This document shows, in pieces, positions 35,886-45,585 of a stretch of DNA of 64,000 nt (positions are counted from its first letter, which is position 1; each line of letters opens with the position of its first letter). The notes below the pieces were generated by a model. The model saw nothing but the letters and a program-made list of their open reading frames with translations. It searched no databases and was not told the origin of the DNA. Source of the stretch: Pseudomonas profundi. Its GTDB lineage: Bacteria; Pseudomonadota; Gammaproteobacteria; Pseudomonadales; Pseudomonadaceae. The stretch covers positions 62,001 through 126,000 of the forward strand of contig NZ_VTPZ01000001.1 in the NCBI RefSeq assembly GCF_008638305.1, written 5' to 3'. A program made the translations under genes and the position numbers.

Positions 35886-38800
35886 GATTCTTCACTGTCC
35901 AGCAGCAGGTTTTCCAGGCTGGCCTGATAGTCTCCCGGCTCCTTCCACAGCCCGCGCTGCTGGGCTTCGAGCATGCGCTCGAGCATGTCCCTGAGCGCGC
36001 CGGGGTTGTTCTGCTGGATAAAGCTGCGGGTGTCGTCATCCAGCAGATAGGCATCGGCCAGTAGTGCGTACTGATGATCATCGACCAGCTCGCTGGTGGC
36101 GTCGAAGGCGAACAGATAGTCGACGGTAGCGGCCATTTCAAAGGCGCCCTTGTAGCCGTGGCGCTTCATGCCCTCGATCCACTTGGGGTTGGCCGCGCGG
36201 GCACGCACCACGCGGTTGAGCTCTTCCTTCAGGGTGCGCACGCGGGGCGAATCGGGTTGGCTGTTGTCGCCGTGGTAACTCGCCACGCGGCTGCCGCGCA
36301 GGGTTTCCACCGCGGCAAGCATGCCGCCCTGAAACTGGTAGTAGTCGTTGGAATCGAGGATGTCGTGCTCGCGGTTGTCCTGGTTGTGCAGCACCGCCTG
36401 CAGGCCCTGCAGGCGCTCGGCGAAGCGCTCGCGGGCGGCAACACCGTCGGCGCCCTTGCCGTAGGCGTAGCCGCCCCAGTTGAGATACACCTCGGCCAGG
36501 TCCGCGCGGCTCTCCCACAGGCGCTCTTCGATGGCATTCTGAATACCTGCACCATAGGCGCCGGGCTGCGAGCCGAACACCCGCCAGCCAGCCTCGCGCC
36601 GCGCCTGGCGCTCATCCAGCCCGGTATCCTCCAGCCGCAGGGCTTCCTGCCAAACCCGTGCCGAGATCGGGTTCATGTCCTCGGGCTCGTCCAGCTCGGC
36701 AATGGCCTGCACCGCATCGTCGAACAGGCGAATCAGGTTGCTGAAACCATCGCGGAAAAACCCCGATACTCGCAGCGTCACATCCACGCGCGGGCGGGCC
36801 AGCTCCTGCAGCGGGACGATCTCGAAGCGCTCCACCCGCTGGCTACCGGCCTGCCACACCGGACGCGCACCGATCAGCGCCAGCGCCTGGGCCATGTCGT
36901 CACCACCGGTGCGCATGGTGGCCGTGCCCCACATCGACAGGCCCAGCTGCGCCAGATGATCGCCCTCATCCTGCAAATGCCGCTCCAGCAGCCGCTCCGT
37001 GGCCTGCACGCCGATACGCCAGGCGGTCGGTGTGGGCAGGTTGCGCACATCGACGGTGTAGAAGTTTCTGCCGGTAGGCAGCACATCGAGCCGGCCGCGG
37101 CTGGGCGCGCCGCTGGGGCCGGAGGGCACGAAGCGCCCATCCAGGGCGGTCAATAGACCTTGAATTTCACCGGGACCGCAGGCGTCCAGCATAGGCGCTA
37201 CCTGCTCGGTCAGCGCGTTCAGCACGGCAGTGCTATGCGCGCCAAGTGCCGGAGTTGCGCTCTCCAGACTCGCCTCGATCAGCTGCATCGCGTACAGCTC
37301 CAGACGCTCGCGGGTATCGGCGGCGGTACGCCATAGATCGTCACTGACCGCGAGCAGGGCCTTGGGCTGCGGGCCGGCCCAGGGCGCGGCCATATCGCTG
37401 TCCAGCGGATCGAACCCCAGCTCCAGCTCAGCGGCCAGCGTTCTCAGCAAGCTCGCATTACCGCCCTGGCCATCCCCACGGGGAATGCGCAGCAGCGCCA
37501 GCAGCGTGTCGCGTCGCAGTGCGCCCGCAGGCGACTGTCCAAACACATGCAGACCATCACGGATCTGCGATTCCTTCAGATCGCACAGATAGGCGTCCAG
37601 CTGGGGCAGCCAGCTGTCGGGATCATCGGTTACCTGCAAATTCAACTCACGGTCCAGCTGCGTGACGCGCACCAGCGCAAGTATTTCACGGCGCAGCTCC
37701 TCGGCCCGGCGCAAGTCGAGCTGGCTGGCTTCGTAATATTCATCGGCAAGCCGCTCGATATCGCGCAGCGGCCCATAGCTTTCGGCGCGGGTGAGCGGTG
37801 GCATCAGGTGGTCGATGATGACGGCCTGGGTGCGGCGCTTGGCCTGCGCGCCCTCGCCGGGATCGTTGACGATAAAGGGATAGATGTTGGGCAGCGCGCC
37901 TAGCACTGCCCCCGGCCAGCACGCCGGCGACAGCCCGGCGCTCTTGCCCGGCAGCCATTCCAGATTGCCATGCTTGCCCACGTGGATAACCGCATGAGCG
38001 CCGTAGATTCCTCGAACCCAGCAGTAGAACGCTAGATACCCGTGGGGCGGCACCAGGTCGGGGTCGTGATAAACGGCGCTGGCATTGAGGTTATAGCCCC
38101 GCGCCGGCTGGATGCCGACGAAGCTTTCACCAAAGCGCAGCCCCGGCACCATCATGCGTCCCTGGCGGAACATGGGGTCCTGCTGGGGCGAGCCCCAGCG
38201 CTCGATCACCGCCTGCTGATTGGCCAAGGGCAACTGGCGAAAGAAGCGCTCGTAATCATCAAGCGCAAGACTCTGCGGGCAGGGGCGCTGATCGTTGTTG
38301 TCCAGATCATTGGTGACGCCGCCGAGCAGCTGATAAATAAGAGCCGTGCCGGACTCTGGCAGACCCTCGACGGGATAGCGCTGCTCACGCAGCGCAGCAA
38401 GAATGTTCAGCGTGGCCGCCGGCGTATCTAACCCCACGCCGTTGCCGATACGCCCGTCGCGGGTCGGGTAATTGGCGAGCACCAGCGCGATGCGTTTGTC
38501 TGCGTTGGGAATACGCGCCAGCTCGGCCCAACGCCGGGCCAGCTCAGCGACATGATCCATGCCGGGAAGGTGCGGCACGTAGCAGACCACATCGCTCTGG
38601 CTGCGCTCGCTGCGCCAAGCCAGCCCCTTGAAACTGATCGGCCGGGTAATCAGCCGGCCGTCGAGCTCGGGCAAGACGATATTCATCGCCAGATCGCGCG
38701 AGCCCAACCCCTGGAGATTGGCCTGCCACTGCTCGAGATTGTCCAGCGCGCAGATGGCCTGCAGTACCGGAATGTCACGCCGGAACGGTCGCGCATGGGG

Positions 38801-39625
38801 CGTGTCGGGGTTGGATTGAGCGAAGCTGGTGGTATTGATGATGACGGCGGCGCCGGTTTCATCCAGCCAATCCTGCACCTGGGCCAGGCAAGCGGCCTCC
38901 TTGAGGCTGGCAACCGCGATGGGCAGCGCATTCAACCCCGCACTGCTGAGCCGCTCGCAGAAGGTATCGATAAAGGCGGTGTTGCCGGCCTGAACCTGGG
39001 TACGGTAGAACAGCAGCGCGGCAACCGGCTGCTCTGGCTGCCACTGCGCCTGCCAATCGCTGATAGCAGGGCTGGCCTGGGCTGGATGATAGAGCCCCAC
39101 ACGCGGCAGAGGCTGGGGCTCGTGCCACGAATAATCACGCTTGAGCCAGCTGCTTGCGATGCAGTGAAACAGCTGCCGCGCATTCTCCATGCCGCCCTGG
39201 CGCAGGTATTGCCAGAGCCGTTCGCTTTCCTCGACCGATGCATTGCCCAGGCGCATCAGATCCTGATCAGGGCTGTCGTCCCCCGGCACTAAGATCACCC
39301 TGGCGCCCTGCTCTGCCAGCTCGATCAATCGCTCGACACCATAGCGCCAGTAACTGACCCCGCCGTGCACCGACACCAGAATCACCTTGGCATGCTGCAA
39401 CACCTGATCGACGTAAAAATCGATGGAGGCGTTATTGCTCAGCTGCGCCGGGCTGGCCAGGCGCAGGCTGGGGTAATCCTCAGACAACTGCGCAGCCGCT
39501 GCGGCCAGCAAAGACAAGTGCGAATCCCCGGTGCACAGGATCACTAGCTCGGCAGGCGTCTGCTGCAGATCGGCAATGCTGTCGGCGGGAATTTGAGCGC
39601 CGGGTTGGGTGCGCAATAGGTGCAT
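35882..39625 (-). CDS. cobN: Cobaltochelatase large subunit CobN
   Basis: 1247 residues, usual for CobN. Recognisable blocks include VLANYPTRDGRIGNGVGLDTPAATLNILAALREQRYPVEGLP, GYLAFYCWVRGIYGAHAVIHVGKHGNLEWLPGKSAGLS, ALPNIYPFIVNDPGEGAQAKRR, and the C-terminal GYAYGKGADGVAARERFAERL and MKRHGYKGAFEMAATVDYLFAFDATSE. It binds the corrin substrate and is the large subunit of the ATP-dependent cobaltochelatase. It starts 6 nt after cobW and overlaps the chlI-like gene downstream, forming one operon. Confidence 0.96.
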   Translation of the reverse strand: MHLLRTQPGAQIPADSIADLQQTPAELVILCTGDSHLSLLAAAAAQLSEDYPSLRLASPAQLSNNASIDFYVDQVLQHAKVILVSVHGGVSYWRYGVERLIELAEQGARVILVPGDDSPDQDLMRLGNASVEESERLWQYLRQGGMENARQLFHCIASSWLKRDYSWHEPQPLPRVGLYHPAQASPAISDWQAQWQPEQPVAALLFYRTQVQAGNTAFIDTFCERLSSAGLNALPIAVASLKEAACLAQVQDWLDETGAAVIINTTSFAQSNPDTPHARPFRRDIPVLQAICALDNLEQWQANLQGLGSRDLAMNIVLPELDGRLITRPISFKGLAWRSERSQSDVVCYVPHLPGMDHVAELARRWAELARIPNADKRIALVLANYPTRDGRIGNGVGLDTPAATLNILAALREQRYPVEGLPESGTALIYQLLGGVTNDLDNNDQRPCPQSLALDDYERFFRQLPLANQQAVIERWGSPQQDPMFRQGRMMVPGLRFGESFVGIQPARGYNLNASAVYHDPDLVPPHGYLAFYCWVRGIYGAHAVIHVGKHGNLEWLPGKSAGLSPACWPGAVLGALPNIYPFIVNDPGEGAQAKRRTQAVIIDHLMPPLTRAESYGPLRDIERLADEYYEASQLDLRRAEELRREILALVRVTQLDRELNLQVTDDPDSWLPQLDAYLCDLKESQIRDGLHVFGQSPAGALRRDTLLALLRIPRGDGQGGNASLLRTLAAELELGFDPLDSDMAAPWAGPQPKALLAVSDDLWRTAADTRERLELYAMQLIEASLESATPALGAHSTAVLNALTEQVAPMLDACGPGEIQGLLTALDGRFVPSGPSGAPSRGRLDVLPTGRNFYTVDVRNLPTPTAWRIGVQATERLLERHLQDEGDHLAQLGLSMWGTATMRTGGDDMAQALALIGARPVWQAGSQRVERFEIVPLQELARPRVDVTLRVSGFFRDGFSNLIRLFDDAVQAIAELDEPEDMNPISARVWQEALRLEDTGLDERQARREAGWRVFGSQPGAYGAGIQNAIEERLWESRADLAEVYLNWGGYAYGKGADGVAARERFAERLQGLQAVLHNQDNREHDILDSNDYYQFQGGMLAAVETLRGSRVASYHGDNSQPDSPRVRTLKEELNRVVRARAANPKWIEGMKRHGYKGAFEMAATVDYLFAFDATSELVDDHQYALLADAYLLDDDTRSFIQQNNPGALRDMLERMLEAQQRGLWKEPGDYQASLENLLLDSEES

Positions 39626-39631
39626 GAGTTA

Positions 39632-40687
39632 TCAGCTTTCCAGCGCGGCTTTGAGTTCGGCTTCCACCTTGGCAGCGTCCAGCGTCTGGCCGATCACAAC
39701 CAGGCGCGTCACCCGCGCCTCGTCAGTCTGCCAGGCGCGGTCGAAATGCCGGTCGAAGCGCTGCCCGACACCCTGCAGCAACAAGCGCATGGGCTTGCCG
39801 GGAATGGCCGCAAAACCCTTGATGCGCAGGATGCCGTGGCGCACCACCGCCTCCTTGAGCGCCTGCAGCAGTTGCGCCTCCGGTGCGGCCGGCAGCTCCA
39901 GAGAGAAGGAGTCGAACGCCTCGTGGTCGTGCTCCTCGTGATCTTCAAGATCGTGGTGGGTCTTGCGCCCATCGATATGCGCCTCGGTTTCGCTATTGAG
40001 GCCGAGCAGCACATTCAACGGCAGCTCGCCACCCTGGGCCTCGACAACCTTGACTGCCGGGGGCAGTTCTTTCTGCACTTCAGCGCGTACAGCAGCCAGT
40101 GCCTCGACCGAGAGCAGGTCGGTCTTGTTGAGGATCACCAGGTCGGCGCTGGCGAGCTGATCGGCGAACAGCTCGTGCAGGGGCGATTCGTGGTCCAGGT
40201 TCGGGTCCAGCTTGCGCTGGGCATCGACCTGATCGGGGAAGGCGGCAAAGGTGCCGGCACTAACGGCCGGGCTATCGACTACGGTGATGACCGCATCGAC
40301 GGTACAGGCATTGCGGATCTCCGGCCAGTTGAAGGCCTGCACCAGCGGCTTGGGCAGGGCCAGGCCCGAGGTCTCGATCAGAATGTGATCCAGATCGGCG
40401 CGGCGTGCCACCAGCTCGCGCATCACCGGAAAGAATTCCTCCTGCACGGTGCAGCACAGGCAACCGTTGGCCAATTCGAACACGCGGCCGCTGGCCTCTT
40501 CCTCGGAGCAGCCGATGGAGCATTGCTTGAGCAGGTCGCCATCGATACCCAGCACGCCGAATTCATTGACGATGACGGCGATACGCCGCCCTTCGGCATG
40601 ATTGAGCATGTGGCGCAACAGCGTGGTTTTACCGGAACCGAGAAAGCCGGTAACGATGGTGACGGGCAGCTTGGAGAGTGATTTCAT
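39632..40687 (-). CDS. cobW: CobW, COG0523-family GTPase metallochaperone
   Basis: 351 residues. Walker A GFLGSGKTTLLRH, the metal-binding Cys motif ELANGCLCCTVQEEF, NKTD, and a His/Asp-rich insertion HHDLEDHEEHDHE (~residue 245), then the CobW C-terminal domain. The family binds metal with GTP; CobW is thought to supply cobalt to cobaltochelatase, fitting its position just before cobN. It is the first gene behind the minus-strand cobalamin riboswitch. Confidence 0.95.
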   Translation of the reverse strand: MKSLSKLPVTIVTGFLGSGKTTLLRHMLNHAEGRRIAVIVNEFGVLGIDGDLLKQCSIGCSEEEASGRVFELANGCLCCTVQEEFFPVMRELVARRADLDHILIETSGLALPKPLVQAFNWPEIRNACTVDAVITVVDSPAVSAGTFAAFPDQVDAQRKLDPNLDHESPLHELFADQLASADLVILNKTDLLSVEALAAVRAEVQKELPPAVKVVEAQGGELPLNVLLGLNSETEAHIDGRKTHHDLEDHEEHDHEAFDSFSLELPAAPEAQLLQALKEAVVRHGILRIKGFAAIPGKPMRLLLQGVGQRFDRHFDRAWQTDEARVTRLVVIGQTLDAAKVEAELKAALES

Positions 40688-40795
40688 GTTCGGCCTTGCG
40701 TAGCGAAAAAGTGGCGAATACGCAGGCGGACAGTTTTGGCAGGACGCACCAGAAATGCACCACCGGAGCGCCCCGCCCGGTTGTTCAAACAGTTG

Positions 40796-40990
40796 CGAGG
40801 CAGGTCTCCTGGCTCACGTCCGGACAACGCTAGCGTCGTCACTTCCCTTCGCCTTCCCGCCGGTGCAGTGGCTGTTTGCGCGAAAGATAGCGCAAACCGA
40901 AGAGTACAGAACGTTTACAGTTGCGGGGGCAGCCACGGCTTACCGTGTTCCCTCTTAGCTTCGGCGGCTGAGCCGAAGAACCTCGAATCG
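40796..40990 (-). promoter_or_regulatory. Cobalamin riboswitch (upstream of cobW)
   Basis: On the minus strand: core GGCTGCCCCCGCAACTGTAA near 40935-40916 and B12 box GAGCCAGGAGACCTGCC near 40815-40799. It is the leader of the cobW-cobN-chlI operon; cobalamin should repress it. Confidence 0.92.
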
Positions 40991-41101
40991 AAAGTAGGCT
41001 ACGCAATCGCCCCATGCAGGTCAACTGGGCCGGCTGGTTGACACCCCGCCCATGGCCGTGGTGTGCTCTGCCGCTTCATGACCTGCAGGTAACAATCAGC
41101 C

Positions 41102-41524
41102 ATGCACATGCCCGTCTACGTCGCCGGCCTGGGGTGCCGCAAAGGGTGCTCAGCACCGGAATTGCTGGAGCTTCTGCAGGCAGCGCTTGCACAATCGGGA
41201 CTGGCAATGAGCGAGCTGGTCTGCCTGGCTACCAGCGAGCATAAACAGACTGAAGCGGGACTGTTGATACTGACAGATCAAATCGGCTTGACGTTAGCGA
41301 CGCTGTCGGTCGCTGAGCTTGATGGGTATGATGCGCGCCTTGAGCAGCGCTCAGCCCTGAGCCTGAGCATTACCGGCAGCGCCGGCGTAGCCGAAGCCAG
41401 CGCGCTGGCCCAGGCAGAGCGGCTCGGCGGCCGACCCGCTCGGCTGCTCTGCTCCAAGATCCGATCGGCCAATGCCACCTGCGCCATTGCCGTTTCGCCA
41501 CTTGCACCCGAGGAGAACGCATGA
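41102..41524 (+). CDS. cobE: CobE/CbiG C-terminal-domain protein
   Basis: 140 residues. Family start VYVAGLGCRKGCSAPELLELLQAAL, then LATSEHKQTEAGLLILTDQIGL and the end CAIAVSPLAP. CobE is needed in the aerobic pathway but its exact reaction is unclear. It overlaps cobM by 4 nt (ATGA). Confidence 0.88.
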   Translation: MHMPVYVAGLGCRKGCSAPELLELLQAALAQSGLAMSELVCLATSEHKQTEAGLLILTDQIGLTLATLSVAELDGYDARLEQRSALSLSITGSAGVAEASALAQAERLGGRPARLLCSKIRSANATCAIAVSPLAPEENA

Positions 41525-42273
41525 CTGTTTATTTCATTGGCGCAGGCCCGGGCGATCCAGAGCTGATCACGGTCAAGGGCCAACGCCTAATACGCAGTTG
41601 TCCGGTCATTCTGTATGCAGGCTCCCTGGTGCCCACGGCTGTGCTCGAAGGACACAGCGCTGAACAGGTGATCAACAGTGCCGAACTGCATCTGGAACAG
41701 ATCATAGCGCATCTCGTTCAGGCCCATTCACGGGGGCTGCACGTTGCACGGGTACATTCCGGCGATCCCTCCCTGTATGGCGCCATCGGCGAGCAGATCC
41801 GCGAACTGCGTGTTCGGGACATCCCCTTCGAGATCATTCCAGGGGTCACCGCCACCGCCGCCTGTGCGGCGCTGCTGGAGTCTGAACTGACGCTTCCGAA
41901 AGTCTCCCAGACGCTTATCCTGACCCGCTACTCCGGCCGGGCCGATATGCCTGACGGCGAGCAGCTGCGTGATCTTGCCCGCCACCGTGCAACCATGGCC
42001 ATTCACCTCGGCGTTAGTCACATCGCGCGAATAGTGGAGGAGCTCCTTCCACATTACGGCCCCGACTGCCCTATCGCCGTGGTACACCGCGCGAGCTGGC
42101 CGGATCAGGACTGGGTAAAAGGCCGACTGGCAGATATCGAGGAGCTAGTGCGCGCCAAGGGTTATCGGCGTACCGCGTTGATTGTGGTCGGTGAAGTACT
42201 GGATCCGGGGGATTTTTCGGATGCGGCGCTCTACCGCGCGAGCCATGCTCATCTTTACCGCAGCAATTCATAA
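41521..42273 (+). CDS. cobM: Precorrin-4 C11-methyltransferase
   Basis: 250 residues. Tetrapyrrole methylase motifs: [63 protein letters not shown] and VIHRASWPDQDWVKGRL-type end (VVHRASWPDQDWVKG). It methylates C11 of precorrin-4. Cotranscribed with cobE. Confidence 0.95.
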   Translation: MTVYFIGAGPGDPELITVKGQRLIRSCPVILYAGSLVPTAVLEGHSAEQVINSAELHLEQIIAHLVQAHSRGLHVARVHSGDPSLYGAIGEQIRELRVRDIPFEIIPGVTATAACAALLESELTLPKVSQTLILTRYSGRADMPDGEQLRDLARHRATMAIHLGVSHIARIVEELLPHYGPDCPIAVVHRASWPDQDWVKGRLADIEELVRAKGYRRTALIVVGEVLDPGDFSDAALYRASHAHLYRSNS

Positions 42274-42447
42274 TTTGTCGAAAGAGAAGACTCAACTAGA
42301 CGCATCAAACGCAGAACATCGGCATCACCGCAACCCAGAAAGCTACGCTTTAGAAGCGGCTCCTCCCCCCGCTTGCCGCTCCCGGCGACGACCGGGCGTG
42401 CGGCCGACCAACAGGCGGACAATATACCTGTTCGCGAAATAGGAAAC

Positions 42448-42472
42448 GCCCACTCGTTGTAGTGGGCTTTTC
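42448..42472 (+). terminator. Rho-independent terminator after cobM
   Basis: GCCCACT-CGTTGT-AGTGGGC stem-loop followed by TTTTC, 175 nt after the cobM stop; no other plus-strand gene lies between. Confidence 0.75.
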
Positions 42473-42724
42473 TCTTACGGGTCGGGAGGCTGGCAGACAA
42501 AAAGATTCGGTACAATCACCCTACCTTTAGCGGTCGCGTCACCGCGTGACGGTACTCATACTGCAGAAGACCGGCTGGGTCCCCATTCCGATCCTCCAGC
42601 CGCGTTCTACCGCGGTAGTGGTTTCGAACAGGTCATATTTCTAGGTCTTGTTTGACCCCTCCTGGCCGGACAGCGTCAGTGTGATTGAATCACACCGGGT
42701 TTTATGGAGGCCGTTTCATTTAAG

Positions 42725-43616
42725 TCAGGCTGCCATGGCCTGACCGGGGTGTTGCTGGTAGAAGTTTGCCTCAGCTTCTGCAGGCGGTATATATCCAATC
42801 GAACCCAGTAGGCGCTGGTGGTTGAACCAGTGAACCCATTTCAAGGTGGCGATTTCCACTGCTTCGCGGCTCCGCCAGGATTGCCGGTAAATCAACTCCG
42901 CTTTGTACAATCCATTGATGGTTTCAGCCAGAGCATTGTCGTAGCTATCGCCTTTGCTACCAATAGAGGGCTCTATCTCGGCCTCAGCGAGACGCTCCGT
43001 ATACCGGATGGAGACATATTGGCTGCCTCGGTCGCTGTGATGGATCGGTTTCCCTGCGCGTTCGGGCTGACGGTCATACACAGCTTGCTCCAACGCATCC
43101 AGAACAAACTCTGTCTTCATGTTGTTGCTGACGCGCCAGCCAACGATTCGTCGTGCAAAGACATCGATCACTAAGGCCACATAGAGCCAGCCCTGCCAGG
43201 TAGAAACGTAGGTAAAAATCTGAGACCCACAGTTGATTTGGTCGACCAGCATGGAGCTGACGCTGGACCTTGTCGAGCGGGCAAACCGCTTTCTCACCAG
43301 GCATCGTGGTACGGATCACATGACCGCGCCGAACGCCCTGTAGACCAAGCCGGCGCATCAACCGTTGCACAGTGCATCGGGCGACGTGAATGCCTTCTCG
43401 CTTGAGTTGCTTCCACACCTTCACGACGCCGTAGCACTGCATGTTGTCATCCCTGACACGCTGGACTTCGTCGCTTAACAGCTCGTCCTGCTTGGCACGC
43501 GCGCTTCGTAGCTCGGGTTGGCGCGCTCTGGCTGCATACTGGTAGTAACCAGACGGAGCGATCTGTATCACGCGACAGATCGACTCGACTCCATAACGGT
43601 CACGATGCTCATCCAC
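42725..43616 (-). pseudogene. IS3-family transposase OrfB (frameshifted)
   Basis: First part: GTG-started VDEHRDRYGVESICRVIQIAPSGYYQYAARAR, LMRRLGLQGVRRG, RPNQLWVSDF. Second part in another frame: TYVSTWQGWLYVALVIDVFARRIVGWRVSN, HHSDRGSQYVS and DSYDNALAETINGLYKAELI with the DDE residues of the rve integrase core. A one-base insertion in a T run near 43222 (five T instead of four) breaks the frame within the catalytic core. OrfB normally is made by -1 frameshift from orfA. Confidence 0.85.
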
Positions 43617-43624
43617 AAAGGCGT

Positions 43625-43963
43625 TCAGGGTTTGTTGCGGCGCCGGGATGCCGGCCAGTCGGGCTCCGCCTGGGCAAAATAAGCACTGGCTAGACGCAAA
43701 ATCTCGTTCGCTTTGCGCAACTCACGGTTCTCGCGTTCCAGCGCCTTGATGCGCTCGCGTTCCTCAGTCGTCTGGCCCGAACGTTGGCCGCTATCGGTCT
43801 GGTGCTTGCGCACCCAGCCATGCAGCGTCTGCGGGACACAACCAATCTTGGGCGCAATGGATTCGATGGCGGCCCATTCGGACGGGTAGTCTTTCAGGTT
43901 CTCTAGAACCATGCGGACAGCACGTTCACGAACTTCAGGGGAGTAGCTGTTGGATTTCTTCAT
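43625..43963 (-). CDS. IS3-family transposase OrfA
   Basis: 112 residues: [55 protein letters not shown] is the helix-turn-helix, followed by a leucine-zipper-like coil ([22 protein letters not shown]). This is the normal DNA-binding OrfA of IS3 elements; its 3' end overlaps the OrfB frame. Confidence 0.9.
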   Translation of the reverse strand: MKKSNSYSPEVRERAVRMVLENLKDYPSEWAAIESIAPKIGCVPQTLHGWVRKHQTDSGQRSGQTTEERERIKALERENRELRKANEILRLASAYFAQAEPDWPASRRRNKP

Positions 43964-44009
43964 GCCTCATTCTCTCAAGAGTTGAGGCCTCCACGAAACC
44001 CGGTGTTAT

Positions 44010-44105
44010 TCAGGCGTTGAGATCCGAAGGTTTAGGAAAGAAATCGGTGTCGTAAAACGCGAAGATATGATTACGAGCAAAGTCTAAAGACCCTTCGGTT
44101 AGCAT
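44010..44105 (-). pseudogene. Short N-terminal fragment, possibly of a reverse transcriptase, cut by the IS
   Basis: 31 codons: MLTEGSLDFARNHIFAFYDTDFFPKP... then a stop contributed by the IS terminal repeat. The pattern ALxxH...DTDFFPxP recalls the extreme N-terminus of some defence-associated (DRT/unknown-group) reverse transcriptases; I recognise it only by this motif. No continuation is visible beyond the other IS end. Upstream codons are open to 44195 but unsupported. Confidence 0.35.
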
Positions 44106-44393
44106 TTCTTTTCCGAGGTAACGAACGAGGCTCGAGTCTAGCCGGTTTGGGGCGGCTGATACCAGTGAGCCCCTTTTTCGATTCCGACGCAGCACGGCTC
44201 AAAACGGGTAGGCTCATCCGCCGTAGGGGCGGGGTGAAAGTTCGCCATCCTGAAAACCGGAAACCGCGCCCCCACTCTCTCCACAGCTCCGCATATTGGA
44301 GTCCGGGGGGTCAAAATATGACCAGACGCCAAGAAAAAGTTCTGCCCGTCGCTTCAGGCATCTGGCTGTCTCCAGCGCAGCGCCTAACAGACG

Positions 44394-45203
44394 TCAATCC
44401 TCTGAAAACAAGGGGTTCGGATGCTTAGGAATCAGTACCTTGTATTTGGTTTGGGAAAGTTGCGCGTCGTATACGGGAACGTCTCTGCCAATATCGAGTG
44501 AAGCTTTCCGAGCAGCTTCAATCAACGCTTTTCCATCGCTTGGGTCCATTCGGCAACCCGCTACGACAGAGACAAGAAGATGTTCGCGCGAGTACGGTTG
44601 GATTGTCCCGTCGCCCACTTGCCGCAGACTTCTGAGCTCCTCCTCATAACTCCAATCGACACTTTTGGTCCGATAGCACTCCGCCTCAGCGCTTTCATCC
44701 CCTAGTTGCAGGATGGGTCGATCAACTGAGTAAACGACTGGCATCGGAAAATGGTGGAAAGCTATAGGCGCTGGCGTGGTGGTTAGGTCGAGACGAAACT
44801 CCACGACAAAGCCTTGGTGCTGCTGAGCGTAGTGAGACCACATGAGAAGATTCGTTGGATTGAGAGTGAAGCAGCAAACGCCTATCCCTTCTACTAACCC
44901 CCGATTGAACTCGCCCGAGGCGACCGCTTGCTCAAGTTTTTTTAACATCCTCTGTTTATGTTCTATGCGCTTCGCGGGGCTATAGCCTTTGTGCTTGGCC
45001 GCAGCAGCGAATATTTCTGGACGTTTACGAACAAATGATGCTGCGCTTAGGGGGTCAAGAACAGGTGAGCAGTCGAAAGGATCGTTGAAGCGGGCGGGGT
45101 GAGTGTATTTCCATGTACCCTCCCGTAATACATTCAAGCTACCTTCGTTGAAAGGCAGGTACTTGAAAAAGGTAATGGACTGGGTTCCGTCATGGTCGTT
45201 CAT
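44394..45203 (-). CDS. DUF2971-domain protein
   Basis: 269 residues from the ATG at 45203 with GGAG 8 nt upstream. Typical DUF2971 features: FFKYLPFNEGSLNVLREGTWKYTHPARFNDPFDC near the start (the FNDPFDC motif) and LLMWSHYAQQHQGFVVEF in the middle, then YRTKSVDWSYEEELR. The biochemical role is unknown; these genes are common in accessory and defence-associated DNA. It lies between an IS element and the tRNA-Ser island. Confidence 0.85.
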   Translation of the reverse strand: MNDHDGTQSITFFKYLPFNEGSLNVLREGTWKYTHPARFNDPFDCSPVLDPLSAASFVRKRPEIFAAAAKHKGYSPAKRIEHKQRMLKKLEQAVASGEFNRGLVEGIGVCCFTLNPTNLLMWSHYAQQHQGFVVEFRLDLTTTPAPIAFHHFPMPVVYSVDRPILQLGDESAEAECYRTKSVDWSYEEELRSLRQVGDGTIQPYSREHLLVSVVAGCRMDPSDGKALIEAARKASLDIGRDVPVYDAQLSQTKYKVLIPKHPNPLFSED

Positions 45204-45376
45204 CGCACCATCTCCTTTGGTTGATGGCGAGGATTGTAACGCAGCCTCAGCCATCCCTTGGATGGCTAATACGAAACCGCCCATCCGCTCCAGACGCTAC
45301 CAAAGCAGCCGACACCATCTAAGGCATGGCTCCCCCCTTTCCGCACAGTGGGGGATCAGCCAGACTATAGAAACAC

Positions 45377-45402
45377 AAAAGCCCCGGAATACGGGGCTTC
45401 GG
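45377..45402 (-). terminator. Terminator, probably native to tRNA-Ser
   Basis: AAGCCCCG-gaat-ACGGGGCTT stem with a T run on the minus strand. It lies 10 nt left of the left attachment repeat, where the tRNA-Ser transcript would end if the island were absent. Confidence 0.7.
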
Positions 45403-45411
45403 TGCTCATGA

Positions 45412-45426
45412 ATGGCGGAGGGACAG
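45412..45426. other. Attachment site repeat, left (att)
   Basis: ATGGCGGAGGGACAG, identical to the 3' end of tRNA-Ser(UGA) at 54789-54803. Confidence 0.85.
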
Positions 45427-45585
45427 TCTGCCTTTTACGCTATCGCATGAGACGGCATGAGACTGATTATCACAGCTACAGCCCCCGCATTTACTGACTT
45501 TACCTCCCTTCCCTTGTAACCACCTGTCGCATGGCGTAGCATCCTGTTTTATACTTTATGTGTGAAACGATGTGGGGAACAGGAT

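Larger units (their letters stand above)
42686..44012 (-). mobile_element. IS3-family insertion sequence (1327 bp)
   Basis: Imperfect terminal inverted repeats beginning TGAATCACACCGGGTTT on the left and TGAATAACACCGGGTTT (complement) on the right, both followed by a TGGAGGCC block. It contains orfA and a frameshifted orfB on the minus strand. No flanking target duplication is visible, suggesting rearrangement or loss at one end. The right end cuts a short reading frame (44010-44105). Confidence 0.88.

Noticed and set aside
36074-37156. Long open frame of 360 codons on the plus strand inside cobN
   Set aside because: Antisense to a strongly conserved gene, caused by GC-rich codon use; no motif or ribosome site.
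39620-40681. 353-codon plus-strand frame opposite cobW
   Set aside because: Mirrors cobW almost exactly; a codon-bias artefact.
42473-42685. Possible small RNA after TACAAT-like hexamer near 42510
   Set aside because: A promoter-like hexamer alone; no terminator or known RNA family could be matched.
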